The notes beneath the pieces are model-generated. The model worked only from the letters and a program-made list of their open reading frames with translations. It was not told the origin of the DNA and did no database searches. Position numbers and translations under genes: made by a program. DNA of 64,000 nucleotides from Apostichopus japonicus (lineage: Eukaryota; Echinodermata; Holothuroidea; Aspidochirotida; Stichopodidae), in assembly GCF_037975245.1 (NCBI RefSeq), contig NC_092569.1, forward strand, positions 25,033,168 through 25,097,167. Reading direction: 5' to 3'. Below are positions 36,899-50,700 of this stretch, piece after piece; position 1 is the stretch's first letter; every line of letters starts with the position of its first letter.

Positions 36899-39800
36899 AT
36901 GCAGGCACCCGCTGTAAAAGATCGGCAAAAGACGCCACCACCGGGGTTCGAACCGGCGACGCAAAAGAGAGCCTCGCTCATCAGCTCTTACAGTGCGCCA
37001 AGCCATCGCGCCACTCTATGGACTGAGATATTCGGCCGATTAACTAATACTTACAGCTCCCTATGCAGGCACCCGCTGTAAAAGATCGGCAAAAGACGCC
37101 ACCACCGGGGTTCGAACCGGCGACGCAAAAGAGAGCCTCGCTCATCAGCTCTTACAGTGCGCCAAGCCATCGCGCCACTCTATGGACTGAGATATTAGGC
37201 CGATTAACTAATACTTACAGCTCCCTATGCGGGCACCCGCTGTAAAAGATCGGCAAAAGACGCCACCACCGGGGTTCGAACCGGCGACGCAAAAGAGAGC
37301 CTCGCTCATCAGCTCTTACAGTGCGCCAAGCCATCGCGCCACTCTATGGACTGAGATATTCGGCCGATTAACTAATACTTACAGCTCCCTATGCGGGCAC
37401 CCGCTGTAAAAGATCGGCAAAAGACGCCACCACCGGGGTTCGAACCGGCGACGCAAAAGAGAGCCTCGCTCATCAGCTCTTACAGTGCGCCAAGCCATCG
37501 CGCCACTCTATGGACTGAGATATTCGGCCGATTAACTAATACTTACAGCTCCCTATGCGGGCACCCGCTGTAAAAGATCGGCAAAAGACGCCACCACCGG
37601 GGTTCGAACCGGCGACGCAAAAGAGAGCCTCGCTCATCAGCTCTTACAGTGCGCCAAGCCATCGCGCCACTCTATGGACTGAGATATTCGGCCGATTAAC
37701 TAATACTTACAGCTCCCTATGCGGGCACCCGCTGTAAAAGATCGGCAAAAGACGCCACCACCGGGGTTCGAACCGGCGACGCAAAAGAGAGCCTCGCTCA
37801 TCAGCTCTTACAGTGCGCCAAGCCATCGCGCCACTGTATGGACTGAGATATTCGGCCGATTAACTCATACTTACAGCTCCCTATGCGGGCACCCGCTGTA
37901 AAAGATCGGCAAAAGACGCCACCACCGGGGTTCGAACCGGCGACGCAAAAGAGAGCCTCGCTCATCAGCTCTGACAGTGCGCCAAGCCATCGCGCCACTG
38001 TATGGACTGAGATATTCGGCCGATTAACTCATACTTACAGCTCCCTATGCGGGCACCCGCTGTAAAAGATCGGCAAAAGACGCCACCACCGGGGTTCGAA
38101 CCGGCGACGCAAAAGAGAGCCTCGCTCATCAGCTCTTACAGTGCGCCAAGCCATCGCGCCACTGTATGGACTGAGATATTCGGCCGATTAACTCATACTT
38201 ACAGCTCCCTATGCGGGCACCCGCTGTAAAAGATCGGCAAAAGACGCCACCACCGGGGTTCGAACCGGCGACGCAAAAGAGAGCCTCGCTCATCAGCTCT
38301 TACAGTGCGCCAAGCCATCGCGCCACTGTATGGACTGAGATATTCGGCCGATTAACTCATACTTACAGCTCCCTATGCGGGCACCCGCTGTAAAAGATCG
38401 GCAAAAGACGCCACCACCGGGGTTCGAACCGGCGACGCAAAAGAGAGCCTCGCTCATCAGCTCTTACAGTGCGCCAAGCCATCGCGCCACTGTATGGACT
38501 GAGATATTCGGCCGATTAACTCATACTTACAGCTCCCTATGCGGGCACCCGCTGTAAAAGATCGGCAAAAGACGCCACCACCGGGGTTCGAACCGGCGAC
38601 GCAAAAGAGAGCCTCGCTCATCAGCTCTTACAGTGCGCCAAGCCATCGCGCCACTGTATGGACTGAGATATTCGGCCGATTAACTCATACTTACAGCTCC
38701 CTATGCGGGCACCCGCTGTAAAAGATCGGCAAAAGACGCCACCACCGGGGTTCGAACCGGCGACGCAAAAGAGAGCCTCGCTCATCAGCTCTTACAGTGC
38801 GCCAAGCCATCGCGCCACTGTATGGACTGAGATATTCGGCCGATTAACTCATACTTACAGCTCCCTATGCGGGCACCCGCTGTAAAAGATCGGCAAAAGA
38901 CGCCACCACCGGGGTTCGAACCGGCGACGCAAAAGAGAGCCTCGCTCATCAGCTCTTACAGTGCGCCAAGCCATCGCGCCACTGTATGGACTGAGATATT
39001 CGGCCGATTAACTCATACTTACAGCTCCCTATGCGGGCACCCGCTGTAAAAGATCGGCAAAAGACGCCACCACCGGGGTTCGAACCGGCGACGCAAAAGA
39101 GAGCCTCGCTCATCAGCTCTTACAGTGCGCCAAGCCATCGCGCCACTGTATGGACTGAGATATTCGGCCGATTAACTCATACTTACAGCTCCCTATGCGG
39201 GCACCCGCTGTAAAAGATCGGCAAAAGACGCCACCACCGGGGTTCGAACCGGCGACGCAAAAGAGAGCCTCGCTCATCAGCTCTTACAGTGCGCCAAGCC
39301 ATCGCGCCACTGTATGGACTGAGATATTCGGCCGATTAACTCATACTTACAGCTCCCTATGCGGGCACCCGCTGTAAAAGATCGGCAAAAGACGCCACCA
39401 CCGGGGTTCGAACCGGCGACGCAAAAGAGAGCCTCGCTCATCAGCTCTTACAGTGCGCCAAGCCATCGCGCCACTGTATGGACTGAGATATTCGGCCGAT
39501 TAACTCATACTTACAGCTCCCTATGCGGGCACCCGCTGTAAAAGATCGGCAAAAGACGCCACCACCGGGGTTCGAACCGGCGACGCAAAAGAGAGCCTCG
39601 CTCATCAGCTCTTACAGTGCGCCAAGCCATCGCGCCACTGTATGGACTGAGATATTCGGCCGATTAACTCATACTTACAGCTCCCTATGCGGGCACCCGC
39701 TGTAAAAGATCGGCAAAAGACGCCACCACCGGGGTTCGAACCGGCGACGCAAAAGAGAGCCTCGCTCATCAGCTCTTACAGTGCGCCAAGCCATCGCGCC

Positions 39801-40178
39801 ACTGTATGGACTGAGATATTCGGCCGATTAACTCATACTTACAGCTCCCTATGCGGGCACCCGCTGTAAAAGATCGGCAAAAGACGCCACCACCGGGGTT
39901 CGAACCGGCGACGCAAAAGAGAGCCTCGCTCATCAGCTCTTACAGTGCGCCAAGCCATCGCGCCACTGTATGGACTGAGATATTCGGCCGATTAACTCAT
40001 ACTTACAGCTCCCTATGCGGGCACCCGCTGTAAAAGATCGGCAAAAGACGCCACCACCGGGGTTCGAACCGGCGACGCAAAAGAGAGCCTCGCTCATCAG
40101 CTCTTACAGTGCGCCAAGCCATCGCGCCACTGTATGGACTGAGATATTCGGCCGATTAACTCATACTTACAGCTCCCT
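36899..40178. repeat. 20-unit block with T to C at offset 62; stepwise gain of further marks
   Basis: All units read CCGGCGACGC. Further changes accumulate from left to right: TTC at 133-135 in 36899 and from 37227; G at offset 5 from 37227; and offset 118 reverting from C to G with CAT at 148-150 from 37719. Unit 37883 has a private T to G at 37973. This is the clearest succession of nested subtypes in the window. Confidence 0.95.
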
Positions 40179-41162
40179 ATGCGGGCACCCGCTGTAAAAG
40201 ATCGGCAAAAGACGCCACCACCGGGGTTCGAACCGGCGATGCAAAAGAGAGCCTGGCTCATCAGCTCTTACAGTGCGCCAAGCCATCGCGCCACTGTATG
40301 GACTGAGATATTCGGCCGATTAACTCATACTTACAGCTCCCTATGCGGGCACCCGCTGTAAAAGATCGGCAAAAGACGCCACCACCGGGGTTCGAACCGG
40401 CGATGCAAAAGAGAGCCTGGCTCATCAGCTCTTACAGTGCGCCAAGCCATCGCGCCACTGTATGGACTGAGATATTCGGCCGATTAACTCATACTTACAG
40501 CTCCCTATGCGGGCACCCGCTGTAAAAGATCGGCAAAAGACGCCACCACCGGGGTTCGAACCGGCGATGCAAAAGAGAGCCTGGCTCATCAGCTCTTACA
40601 GTGCGCCAAGCCATCGCGCCACTGTATGGACTGAGATATTCGGCCGATTAACTCATACTTACAGCTCCCTATGCGGGCACCCGCTGTAAAAGATCGGCAA
40701 AAGACGCCACCACCGGGGTTCGAACCGGCGATGCAAAAGAGAGCCTGGCTCATCAGCTCTTACAGTGCGCCAAGCCATCGCGCCACTGTATGGACTGAGA
40801 TATTCGGCCGATTAACTCATACTTACAGCTCCCTATGCGGGCACCCGCTGTAAAAGATCGGCAAAAGACGCCACCACCGGGGTTCGAACCGGCGATGCAA
40901 AAGAGAGCCTGGCTCATCAGCTCTTACAGTGCGCCAAGCCATCGCGCCACTGTATGGACTGAGATATTCGGCCGATTAACTCATACTTACAGCTCCCTAT
41001 GCGGGCACCCGCTGTAAAAGATCGGCAAAAGACGCCACCACCGGGGTTCGAACCGGCGATGCAAAAGAGAGCCTGGCTCATCAGCTCTTACAGTGCGCCA
41101 AGCCATCGCGCCACTGTATGGACTGAGATATTCGGCCGATTAACTCATACTTACAGCTCCCT
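40179..41162. repeat. Six-unit subtype with C to G at offset 77
   Basis: Six consecutive units read GAGCCTGGCTC in place of GAGCCTCGCTC. Offset 62 has returned to T, while G5, TTC at 133-135 and CAT at 148-150 continue from the left-hand block. Confidence 0.95.
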
Positions 41163-42802
41163 ATGCGGGCACCCGCTGTAAAAGATCGGCAAAAGACGCC
41201 ACCACCGGGGTTCGAACCGGCGATGCAAAAGAGAGCCTCGCTCATCAGCTCTTACAGTGCGCCAAGCCATCGCGCCACTGTATGGACTGAGATATTCGGC
41301 CGATTAACTCATACTTACAGCTCCCTATGCGGGCACCCGCTGTAAAAGATCGGCAAAAGACGCCACCACCGGGGTTCGAACCGGCGATGCAAAAGAGAGC
41401 CTCGCTCATCAGCTCTTACAGTGCGCCAAGCCATCGCGCCACTGTATGGACTGAGATATTCGGCCGATTAACTCATACTTACAGCTCCCTATGCGGGCAC
41501 CCGCTGTAAAAGATCGGCAAAAGACGCCACCACCGGGGTTCGAACCGGCGATGCAAAAGAGAGCCTCGCTCATCAGCTCTTACAGTGCGCCAAGCCATCG
41601 CGCCACTGTATGGACTGAGATATTCGGCCGATTAACTCATACTTACAGCTCCCTATGCGGGCACCCGCTGTAAAAGATCGGCAAAAGACGCCACCACCGG
41701 GGTTCGAACCGGCGATGCAAAAGAGAGCCTCGCTCATCAGCTCTTACAGTGCGCCAAGCCATCGCGCCACTGTATGGACTGAGATATTCGGCCGATTAAC
41801 TCATACTTACAGCTCCCTATGCGGGCACCCGCTGTAAAAGATCGGCAAAAGACGCCACCACCGGGGTTCGAACCGGCGATGCAAAAGAGAGCCTCGCTCA
41901 TCAGCTCTTACAGTGCGCCAAGCCATCGCGCCACTGTATGGACTGAGATATTCGGCCGATTAACTCATACTTACAGCTCCCTATGCGGGCACCCGCTGTA
42001 AAAGATCGGCAAAAGACGCCACCACCGGGGTTCGAACCGGCGATGCAAAAGAGAGCCTCGCTCATCAGCTCTTACAGTGCGCCAAGCCATCGCGCCACTG
42101 TATGGACTGAGATATTCGGCCGATTAACTCATACTTACAGCTCCCTATGCGGGCACCCGCTGTAAAAGATCGGCAAAAGACGCCACCACCGGGGTTCGAA
42201 CCGGCGATGCAAAAGAGAGCCTCGCTCATCAGCTCTTACAGTGCGCCAAGCCATCGCGCCACTGTATGGACTGAGATATTCGGCCGATTAACTCATACTT
42301 ACAGCTCCCTATGCGGGCACCCGCTGTAAAAGATCGGCAAAAGACGCCACCACCGGGGTTCGAACCGGCGATGCAAAAGAGAGCCTCGCTCATCAGCTCT
42401 TACAGTGCGCCAAGCCATCGCGCCACTGTATGGACTGAGATATTCGGCCGATTAACTCATACTTACAGCTCCCTATGCGGGCACCCGCTGTAAAAGATCG
42501 GCAAAAGACGCCACCACCGGGGTTCGAACCGGCGATGCAAAAGAGAGCCTCGCTCATCAGCTCTTACAGTGCGCCAAGCCATCGCGCCACTGTATGGACT
42601 GAGATATTCGGCCGATTAACTCATACTTACAGCTCCCTATGCGGGCACCCGCTGTAAAAGATCGGCAAAAGACGCCACCACCGGGGTTCGAACCGGCGAT
42701 GCAAAAGAGAGCCTCGCTCATCAGCTCTTACAGTGCGCCAAGCCATCGCGCCACTGTATGGACTGAGATATTCGGCCGATTAACTCATACTTACAGCTCC
42801 CT
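41163..42802. repeat. Ten-unit block: G5, TTC 133-135, CAT 148-150
   Basis: Ten uniform units with offset 77 back to C. They share three marks with the two blocks on the left. Confidence 0.94.
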
Positions 42803-43458
42803 ATGCGGGCACCCGCTGTAAAAGATCGGCAAAAGACGCCACCACCGGGGTTCGAACCGGCGATGCAAAAGAGAGCCTCGCTCATCAGCTCTTACAGTGC
42901 GCCAAGCCATCGCGCCACTGTATGGACTGAGATATTAGGCCGATTAACTCATACTTACAGCTCCCTATGCGGGCACCCGCTGTAAAAGATCGGCAAAAGA
43001 CGCCACCACCGGGGTTCGAACCGGCGATGCAAAAGAGAGTCTCGCTCATCAGCTCTTACAGTGCGCCAAGCCATCGCGCCACTGTATGGACTGAGATATT
43101 AGGCCGATTAACTTACACTTACAGCTCCCTATGCGGGCACCCGCTGTAAAAGATCGGCAAAAGACGCCACCACCGGGGTTCGAACCGGCGATGCAAAAGA
43201 GAGTCTCGCTCATCAGCTCTTACAGTGCGCCAAGCCATCGCGCCACTGTATGGACTGAGATATTAGGCCGATTAACTTACACTTACAGCTCCCTATGCGG
43301 GCAACCGCTGTAAAAGATCGGCAAAAGACGCCACCACCGGGGTTCGAACCGGCGATGCAAAAGAGAGTCTCGCTCATCAGCTCTTACAGTGCGCCAAGCC
43401 ATCGCGCCACTGTATGGACTGAGATATTAGGCCGATTAACTGACACTTACAGCTCCCT
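42803..43458. repeat. Four transitional units introducing T74 and TAC/GAC at 148-150
   Basis: Unit 42803 returns to TTA at 133-135 but keeps CAT. Units 42967 and 43131 have T at offset 74 and TAC at 148-150; unit 43295 has T74 with GAC at 148-150 and a private C to A at 43304. The T74 plus TAC pair is the mark of the large block that begins 4.3 kb to the right. Confidence 0.94.
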
Positions 43459-46400
43459 ATGCGGGCACCCGCTGTAAAAGATCGGCAAAAGACGCCACCA
43501 CCGGGGTTCGAACCGGCGATGCAAAAGAGAGCCTCGCTCATCAGCTCTTACAGTGCGCCAAGCCATCGCGCCACTGTATGGACTGAGATATTAGGCCGAT
43601 TAACTCATACTTACAGCTCCCTATGCGGGCACCCGCTGTAAAAGATCGGCAAAAGACGCCACCACCGGGGTTCGAACCGGCGATGCAAAAGAGAGCCTCG
43701 CTCATCAGCTCTTACAGTGCGCCAAGCCATCGCGCCACTGTATGGACTGAGATATTAGGCCGATTAACTCATACTTACAGCTCCCTATGCGGGCACCCGC
43801 TGTAGAAGATCGGCAAAAGACGCCACCACCGGGGTTCGAACCGGCGATGCAAAAGAGAGCCTCGCTCATCAGCTCTTACAGTGCGCCAAGCCATCGCGCC
43901 ACTGTATGGACTGAGATATTAGGCCGATTAACTCATACTTACAGCTCCCTATGCGGGCACCCGCTGTAGAAGATCGGCAAAAGACGCCACCACCGGGGTT
44001 CGAACCGGCGATGCAAAAGAGAGCCTCGCTCATCAGCTCTTACAGTGCGCCAAGCCATCGCGCCACTGTATGGACTGAGATATTAGGCCGATTAACTCAT
44101 ACTTACAGCTCCCTATGCGGGCACCCGCTGTAGAAGATCGGCAAAAGACGCCACCACCGGGGTTCGAACCGGCGATGCAAAAGAGAGCCTCGCTCATCAG
44201 CTCTTACAGTGCGCCAAGCCATCGCGCCACTGTATGGACTGAGATATTAGGCCGATTAACTCATACTTACAGCTCCCTATGCGGGCACCCGCTGTAAAAG
44301 ATCGGCAAAAGACGCCACCACCGGGGTTCGAACCGGCGATGCAAAAGAGAGCCTCGCTCATCAGCTCTTACAGTGCGCCAAGCCATCGCGCCACTGTATG
44401 GACTGAGATATTAGGCCGATTAACTCATACTTACAGCTCCCTATGCGGGCACCCGCTGTAAAAGATCGGCAAAAGACGCCACCACCGGGGTTCGAACCGG
44501 CGATGCAAAAGAGAGCCTCGCTCATCAGCTCTTACAGTGCGCCAAGCCATCGCGCCACTGTATGGACTGAGATATTAGGCCGATTAACTCATACTTACAG
44601 CTCCCTATGCGGGCACCCGCTGTAAAAGATCGGCAAAAGACGCCACCACCGGGGTTCGAACCGGCGATGCAAAAGAGAGCCTCGCTCATCAGCTCTTACA
44701 GTGCGCCAAGCCATCGCGCCACTGTATGGACTGAGATATTAGGCCGATTAACTCATACTTACAGCTCCCTATGCGGGCACCCGCTGTAAAAGATCGGCAA
44801 AAGACGCCACCACCGGGGTTCGAACCGGCGATGCAAAAGAGAGCCTCGCTCATCAGCTCTTACAGTGCGCCAAGCCATCGCGCCACTGTATGGACTGAGA
44901 TATTAGGCCGATTAACTCATACTTACAGCTCCCTATGCGGGCACCCGCTGTAAAAGATCGGCAAAAGACGCCACCACCGGGGTTCGAACCGGCGATGCAA
45001 AAGAGAGCCTCGCTCATCAGCTCTTACAGTGCGCCAAGCCATCGCGCCACTGTATGGACTGAGATATTAGGCCGATTAACTCATACTTACAGCTCCCTAT
45101 GCGGGCACCCGCTGTAAAAGATCGGCAAAAGACGCCACCACCGGGGTTCGAACCGGCGATGCAAAAGAGAGCCTCGCTCATCAGCTCTTACAGTGCGCCA
45201 AGCCATCGCGCCACTGTATGGACTGAGATATTAGGCCGATTAACTCATACTTACAGCTCCCTATGCGGGCACCCGCTGTAAAAGATCGGCAAAAGACGCC
45301 ACCACCGGGGTTCGAACCGGCGATGCAAAAGAGAGCCTCGCTCATCAGCTCTTACAGTGCGCCAAGCCATCGCGCCACTGTATGGACTGAGATATTAGGC
45401 CGATTAACTCATACTTACAGCTCCCTATGCGGGCACCCGCTGTAAAAGATCGGCAAAAGACGCCACCACCGGGGTTCGAACCGGCGATGCAAAAGAGAGC
45501 CTCGCTCATCAGCTCTTACAGTGCGCCAAGCCATCGCGCCACTGTATGGACTGAGATATTAGGCCGATTAACTCATACTTACAGCTCCCTATGCGGGCAC
45601 CCGCTGTAAAAGATCGGCAAAAGACGCCACCACCGGGGTTCGAACCGGCGATGCAAAAGAGAGCCTCGCTCATCAGCTCTTACAGTGCGCCAAGCCATCG
45701 CGCCACTGTATGGACTGAGATATTAGGCCGATTAACTCATACTTACAGCTCCCTATGCGGGCACCCGCTGTAAAAGATCGGCAAAAGACGCCACCACCGG
45801 GGTTCGAACCGGCGATGCAAAAGAGAGCCTCGCTCATCAGCTCTTACAGTGCGCCAAGCCATCGCGCCACTGTATGGACTGAGATATTAGGCCGATTAAC
45901 TCATACTTACAGCTCCCTATGCGGGCACCCGCTGTAAAAGATCGGCAAAAGACGCCACCACCGGGGTTCGAACCGGCGATGCAAAAGAGAGCCTCGCTCA
46001 TCAGCTCTTACAGTGCGCCAAGCCATCGCGCCACTGTATGGACTGAGATATTAGGCCGATTAACTCATACTTACAGCTCCCTATGCGGGCACCCGCTGTA
46101 AAAGATCGGCAAAAGACGCCACCACCGGGGTTCGAACCGGCGATGCAAAAGAGAGCCTCGCTCATCAGCTCTTACAGTGCGCCAAGCCATCGCGCCACTG
46201 TATGGACTGAGATATTAGGCCGATTAACTCATACTTACAGCTCCCTATGCGGGCACCCGCTGTAAAAGATCGGCAAAAGACGCCACCACCGGGGTTCGAA
46301 CCGGCGATGCAAAAGAGAGCCTCGCTCATCAGCTCTTACAGTGCGCCAAGCCATCGCGCCACTGTATGGACTGAGATATTAGGCCGATTAACTCATACTT

Positions 46401-47722
46401 ACAGCTCCCTATGCGGGCACCCGCTGTAAAAGATCGGCAAAAGACGCCACCACCGGGGTTCGAACCGGCGATGCAAAAGAGAGCCTCGCTCATCAGCTCT
46501 TACAGTGCGCCAAGCCATCGCGCCACTGTATGGACTGAGATATTAGGCCGATTAACTCATACTTACAGCTCCCTATGCGGGCACCCGCTGTAAAAGATCG
46601 GCAAAAGACGCCACCACCGGGGTTCGAACCGGCGATGCAAAAGAGAGCCTCGCTCATCAGCTCTTACAGTGCGCCAAGCCATCGCGCCACTGTATGGACT
46701 GAGATATTAGGCCGATTAACTCATACTTACAGCTCCCTATGCGGGCACCCGCTGTAAAAGATCGGCAAAAGACGCCACCACCGGGGTTCGAACCGGCGAT
46801 GCAAAAGAGAGCCTCGCTCATCAGCTCTTACAGTGCGCCAAGCCATCGCGCCACTGTATGGACTGAGATATTAGGCCGATTAACTCATACTTACAGCTCC
46901 CTATGCGGGCACCCGCTGTAAAAGATCGGCAAAAGACGCCACCACCGGGGTTCGAACCGGCGATGCAAAAGAGAGCCTCGCTCATCAGCTCTTACAGTGC
47001 GCCAAGCCATCGCGCCACTGTATGGACTGAGATATTAGGCCGATTAACTCATACTTACAGCTCCCTATGCGGGCACCCGCTGTAAAAGATCGGCAAAAGA
47101 CGCCACCACCGGGGTTCGAACCGGCGATGCAAAAGAGAGCCTCGCTCATCAGCTCTTACAGTGCGCCAAGCCATCGCGCCACTGTATGGACTGAGATATT
47201 AGGCCGATTAACTCATACTTACAGCTCCCTATGCGGGCACCCGCTGTAAAAGATCGGCAAAAGACGCCACCACCGGGGTTCGAACCGGCGATGCAAAAGA
47301 GAGCCTCGCTCATCAGCTCTTACAGTGCGCCAAGCCATCGCGCCACTGTATGGACTGAGATATTAGGCCGATTAACTCATACTTACAGCTCCCTATGCGG
47401 GCACCCGCTGTAAAAGATCGGCAAAAGACGCCACCACCGGGGTTCGAACCGGCGATGCAAAAGAGAGCCTCGCTCATCAGCTCTTACAGTGCGCCAAGCC
47501 ATCGCGCCACTGTATGGACTGAGATATTAGGCCGATTAACTCATACTTACAGCTCCCTATGCGGGCACCCGCTGTAAAAGATCGGCAAAAGACGCCACCA
47601 CCGGGGTTCGAACCGGCGATGCAAAAGAGAGCCTCGCTCATCAGCTCTTACAGTGCGCCAAGCCATCGCGCCACTGTATGGACTGAGATATTAGGCCGAT
47701 TAACTTACACTTACAGCTCCCT
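43459..47722. repeat. 26-unit block: G5, C74, CAT 148-150
   Basis: Twenty-six units, mostly uniform. Three consecutive ones (43787, 43951, 44115) have A to G at offset 19, giving TGTAGAAG. The last unit (47559) has C74 with TAC at 148-150, so it is a hybrid with the next block. Confidence 0.94.
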
Positions 47723-50700
47723 ATGCGGGCACCCGCTGTAAAAGATCGGCAAAAGACGCCACCACCGGGGTTCGAACCGGCGATGCAAAAGAGAGTCTCG
47801 CTCATCAGCTCTTACAGTGCGCCAAGCCATCGCGCCACTGTATGGACTGAGATATTAGGCCGATTAACTTACACTTACAGCTCCCTATGCGGGCACCCGC
47901 TGTAAAAGATCGGCAAAAGACGCCACCACCGGGGTTCGAACCGGCGATGCAAAAGAGAGTCTCGCTCATCAGCTCTTACAGTGCGCCAAGCCATCGCGCC
48001 ACTGTATGGACTGAGATATTAGGCCGATTAACTTACACTTACAGCTCCCTATGCGGGCACCCGCTGTAAAAGATCGGCAAAAGACGCCACCACCGGGGTT
48101 CGAACCGGCGATGCAAAAGAGAGTCTCGCTCATCAGCTCTTACAGTGCGCCAAGCCATCGCGCCACTGTATGGACTGAGATATTAGGCCGATTAACTTAC
48201 ACTTACAGCTCCCTATGCGGGCACCCGCTGTAAAAGATCGGCAAAAGACGCCACCACCGGGGTTCGAACCGGCGATGCAAAAGAGAGTCTCGCTCATCAG
48301 CTCTTACAGTGCGCCAAGCCATCGCGCCACTGTATGGACTGAGATATTAGGCCGATTAACTTACACTTACAGCTCCCTATGCGGGCACCCGCTGTAAAAG
48401 ATCGGCAAAAGACGCCACCACCGGGGTTCGAACCGGCGATGCAAAAGAGAGTCTCGCTCATCAGCTCTTACAGTGCGCCAAGCCATCGCGCCACTGTATG
48501 GACTGAGATATTAGGCCGATTAACTTACACTTACAGCTCCCTATGCGGGCACCCGCTGTAAAAGATCGGCAAAAGACGCCACCACCGGGGTTCGAACCGG
48601 CGATGCAAAAGAGAGTCTCGCTCATCAGCTCTTACAGTGCGCCAAGCCATCGCGCCACTGTATGGACTGAGATATTAGGCCGATTAACTTACACTTACAG
48701 CTCCCTATGCGGGCACCCGCTGTAAAAGATCGGCAAAAGACGCCACCACCGGGGTTCGAACCGGCGATGCAAAAGAGAGTCTCGCTCATCAGCTCTTACA
48801 GTGCGCCAAGCCATCGCGCCACTGTATGGACTGAGATATTAGGCCGATTAACTTACACTTACAGCTCCCTATGCGGGCACCCGCTGTAAAAGATCGGCAA
48901 AAGACGCCACCACCGGGGTTCGAACCGGCGATGCAAAAGAGAGTCTCGCTCATCAGCTCTTACAGTGCGCCAAGCCATCGCGCCACTGTATGGACTGAGA
49001 TATTAGGCCGATTAACTTACACTTACAGCTCCCTATGCGGGCACCCGCTGTAAAAGATCGGCAAAAGACGCCACCACCGGGGTTCGAACCGGCGATGCAA
49101 AAGAGAGTCTCGCTCATCAGCTCTTACAGTGCGCCAAGCCATCGCGCCACTGTATGGACTGAGATATTAGGCCGATTAACTTACACTTACAGCTCCCTAT
49201 GCGGGCACCCGCTGTAAAAGATCGGCAAAAGACGCCACCACCGGGGTTCGAACCGGCGATGCAAAAGAGAGTCTCGCTCATCAGCTCTTACAGTGCGCCA
49301 AGCCATCGCGCCACTGTATGGACTGAGATATTAGGCCGATTAACTTACACTTACAGCTCCCTATGCGGGCACCCGCTGTAAAAGATCGGCAAAAGACGCC
49401 ACCACCGGGGTTCGAACCGGCGATGCAAAAGAGAGTCTCGCTCATCAGCTCTTACAGTGCGCCAAGCCATCGCGCCACTGTATGGACTGAGATATTAGGC
49501 CGATTAACTTACACTTACAGCTCCCTATGCGGGCACCCGCTGTAAAAGATCGGCAAAAGACGCCACCACCGGGGTTCGAACCGGCGATGCAAAAGAGAGT
49601 CTCGCTCATCAGCTCTTACAGTGCGCCAAGCCATCGCGCCACTGTATGGACTGAGATATTAGGCCGATTAACTTACACTTACAGCTCCCTATGCGGGCAC
49701 CCGCTGTAAAAGATCGGCAAAAGACGCCACCACCGGGGTTCGAACCGGCGATGCAAAAGAGAGTCTCGCTCATCAGCTCTTACAGTGCGCCAAGCCATCG
49801 CGCCACTGTATGGACTGAGATATTAGGCCGATTAACTTACACTTACAGCTCCCTATGCGGGCACCCGCTGTAAAAGATCGGCAAAAGACGCCACCACCGG
49901 GGTTCGAACCGGCGATGCAAAAGAGAGTCTCGCTCATCAGCTCTTACAGTGCGCCAAGCCATCGCGCCACTGTATGGACTGAGATATTAGGCCGATTAAC
50001 TTACACTTACAGCTCCCTATGCGGGCACCCGCTGTAAAAGATCGGCAAAAGACGCCACCACCGGGGTTCGAACCGGCGATGCAAAAGAGAGTCTCGCTCA
50101 TCAGCTCTTACAGTGCGCCAAGCCATCGCGCCACTGTATGGACTGAGATATTAGGCCGATTAACTTACACTTACAGCTCCCTATGCGGGCACCCGCTGTA
50201 AAAGATCGGCAAAAGACGCCACCACCGGGGTTCGAACCGGCGATGCAAAAGAGAGTCTCGCTCATCAGCTCTTACAGTGCGCCAAGCCATCGCGCCACTG
50301 TATGGACTGAGATATTAGGCCGATTAACTTACACTTACAGCTCCCTATGCGGGCACCCGCTGTAAAAGATCGGCAAAAGACGCCACCACCGGGGTTCGAA
50401 CCGGCGATGCAAAAGAGAGTCTCGCTCATCAGCTCTTACAGTGCGCCAAGCCATCGCGCCACTGTATGGACTGAGATATTAGGCCGATTAACTTACACTT
50501 ACAGCTCCCTATGCGGGCACCCGCTGTAAAAGATCGGCAAAAGACGCCACCACCGGGGTTCGAACCGGCGATGCAAAAGAGAGTCTCGCTCATCAGCTCT
50601 TACAGTGCGCCAAGCCATCGCGCCACTGTATGGACTGAGATATTAGGCCGATTAACTTACACTTACAGCTCCCTATGCGGGCACCCGCTGTAAAAGATCG

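Noticed and set aside
37801-37998. 65-codon minus-strand reading frame
   Set aside because: It exists only because a private T to G at 37973 removes a TAA found in all other units. It reads through the tRNA-like segment and has no sign of being a gene.
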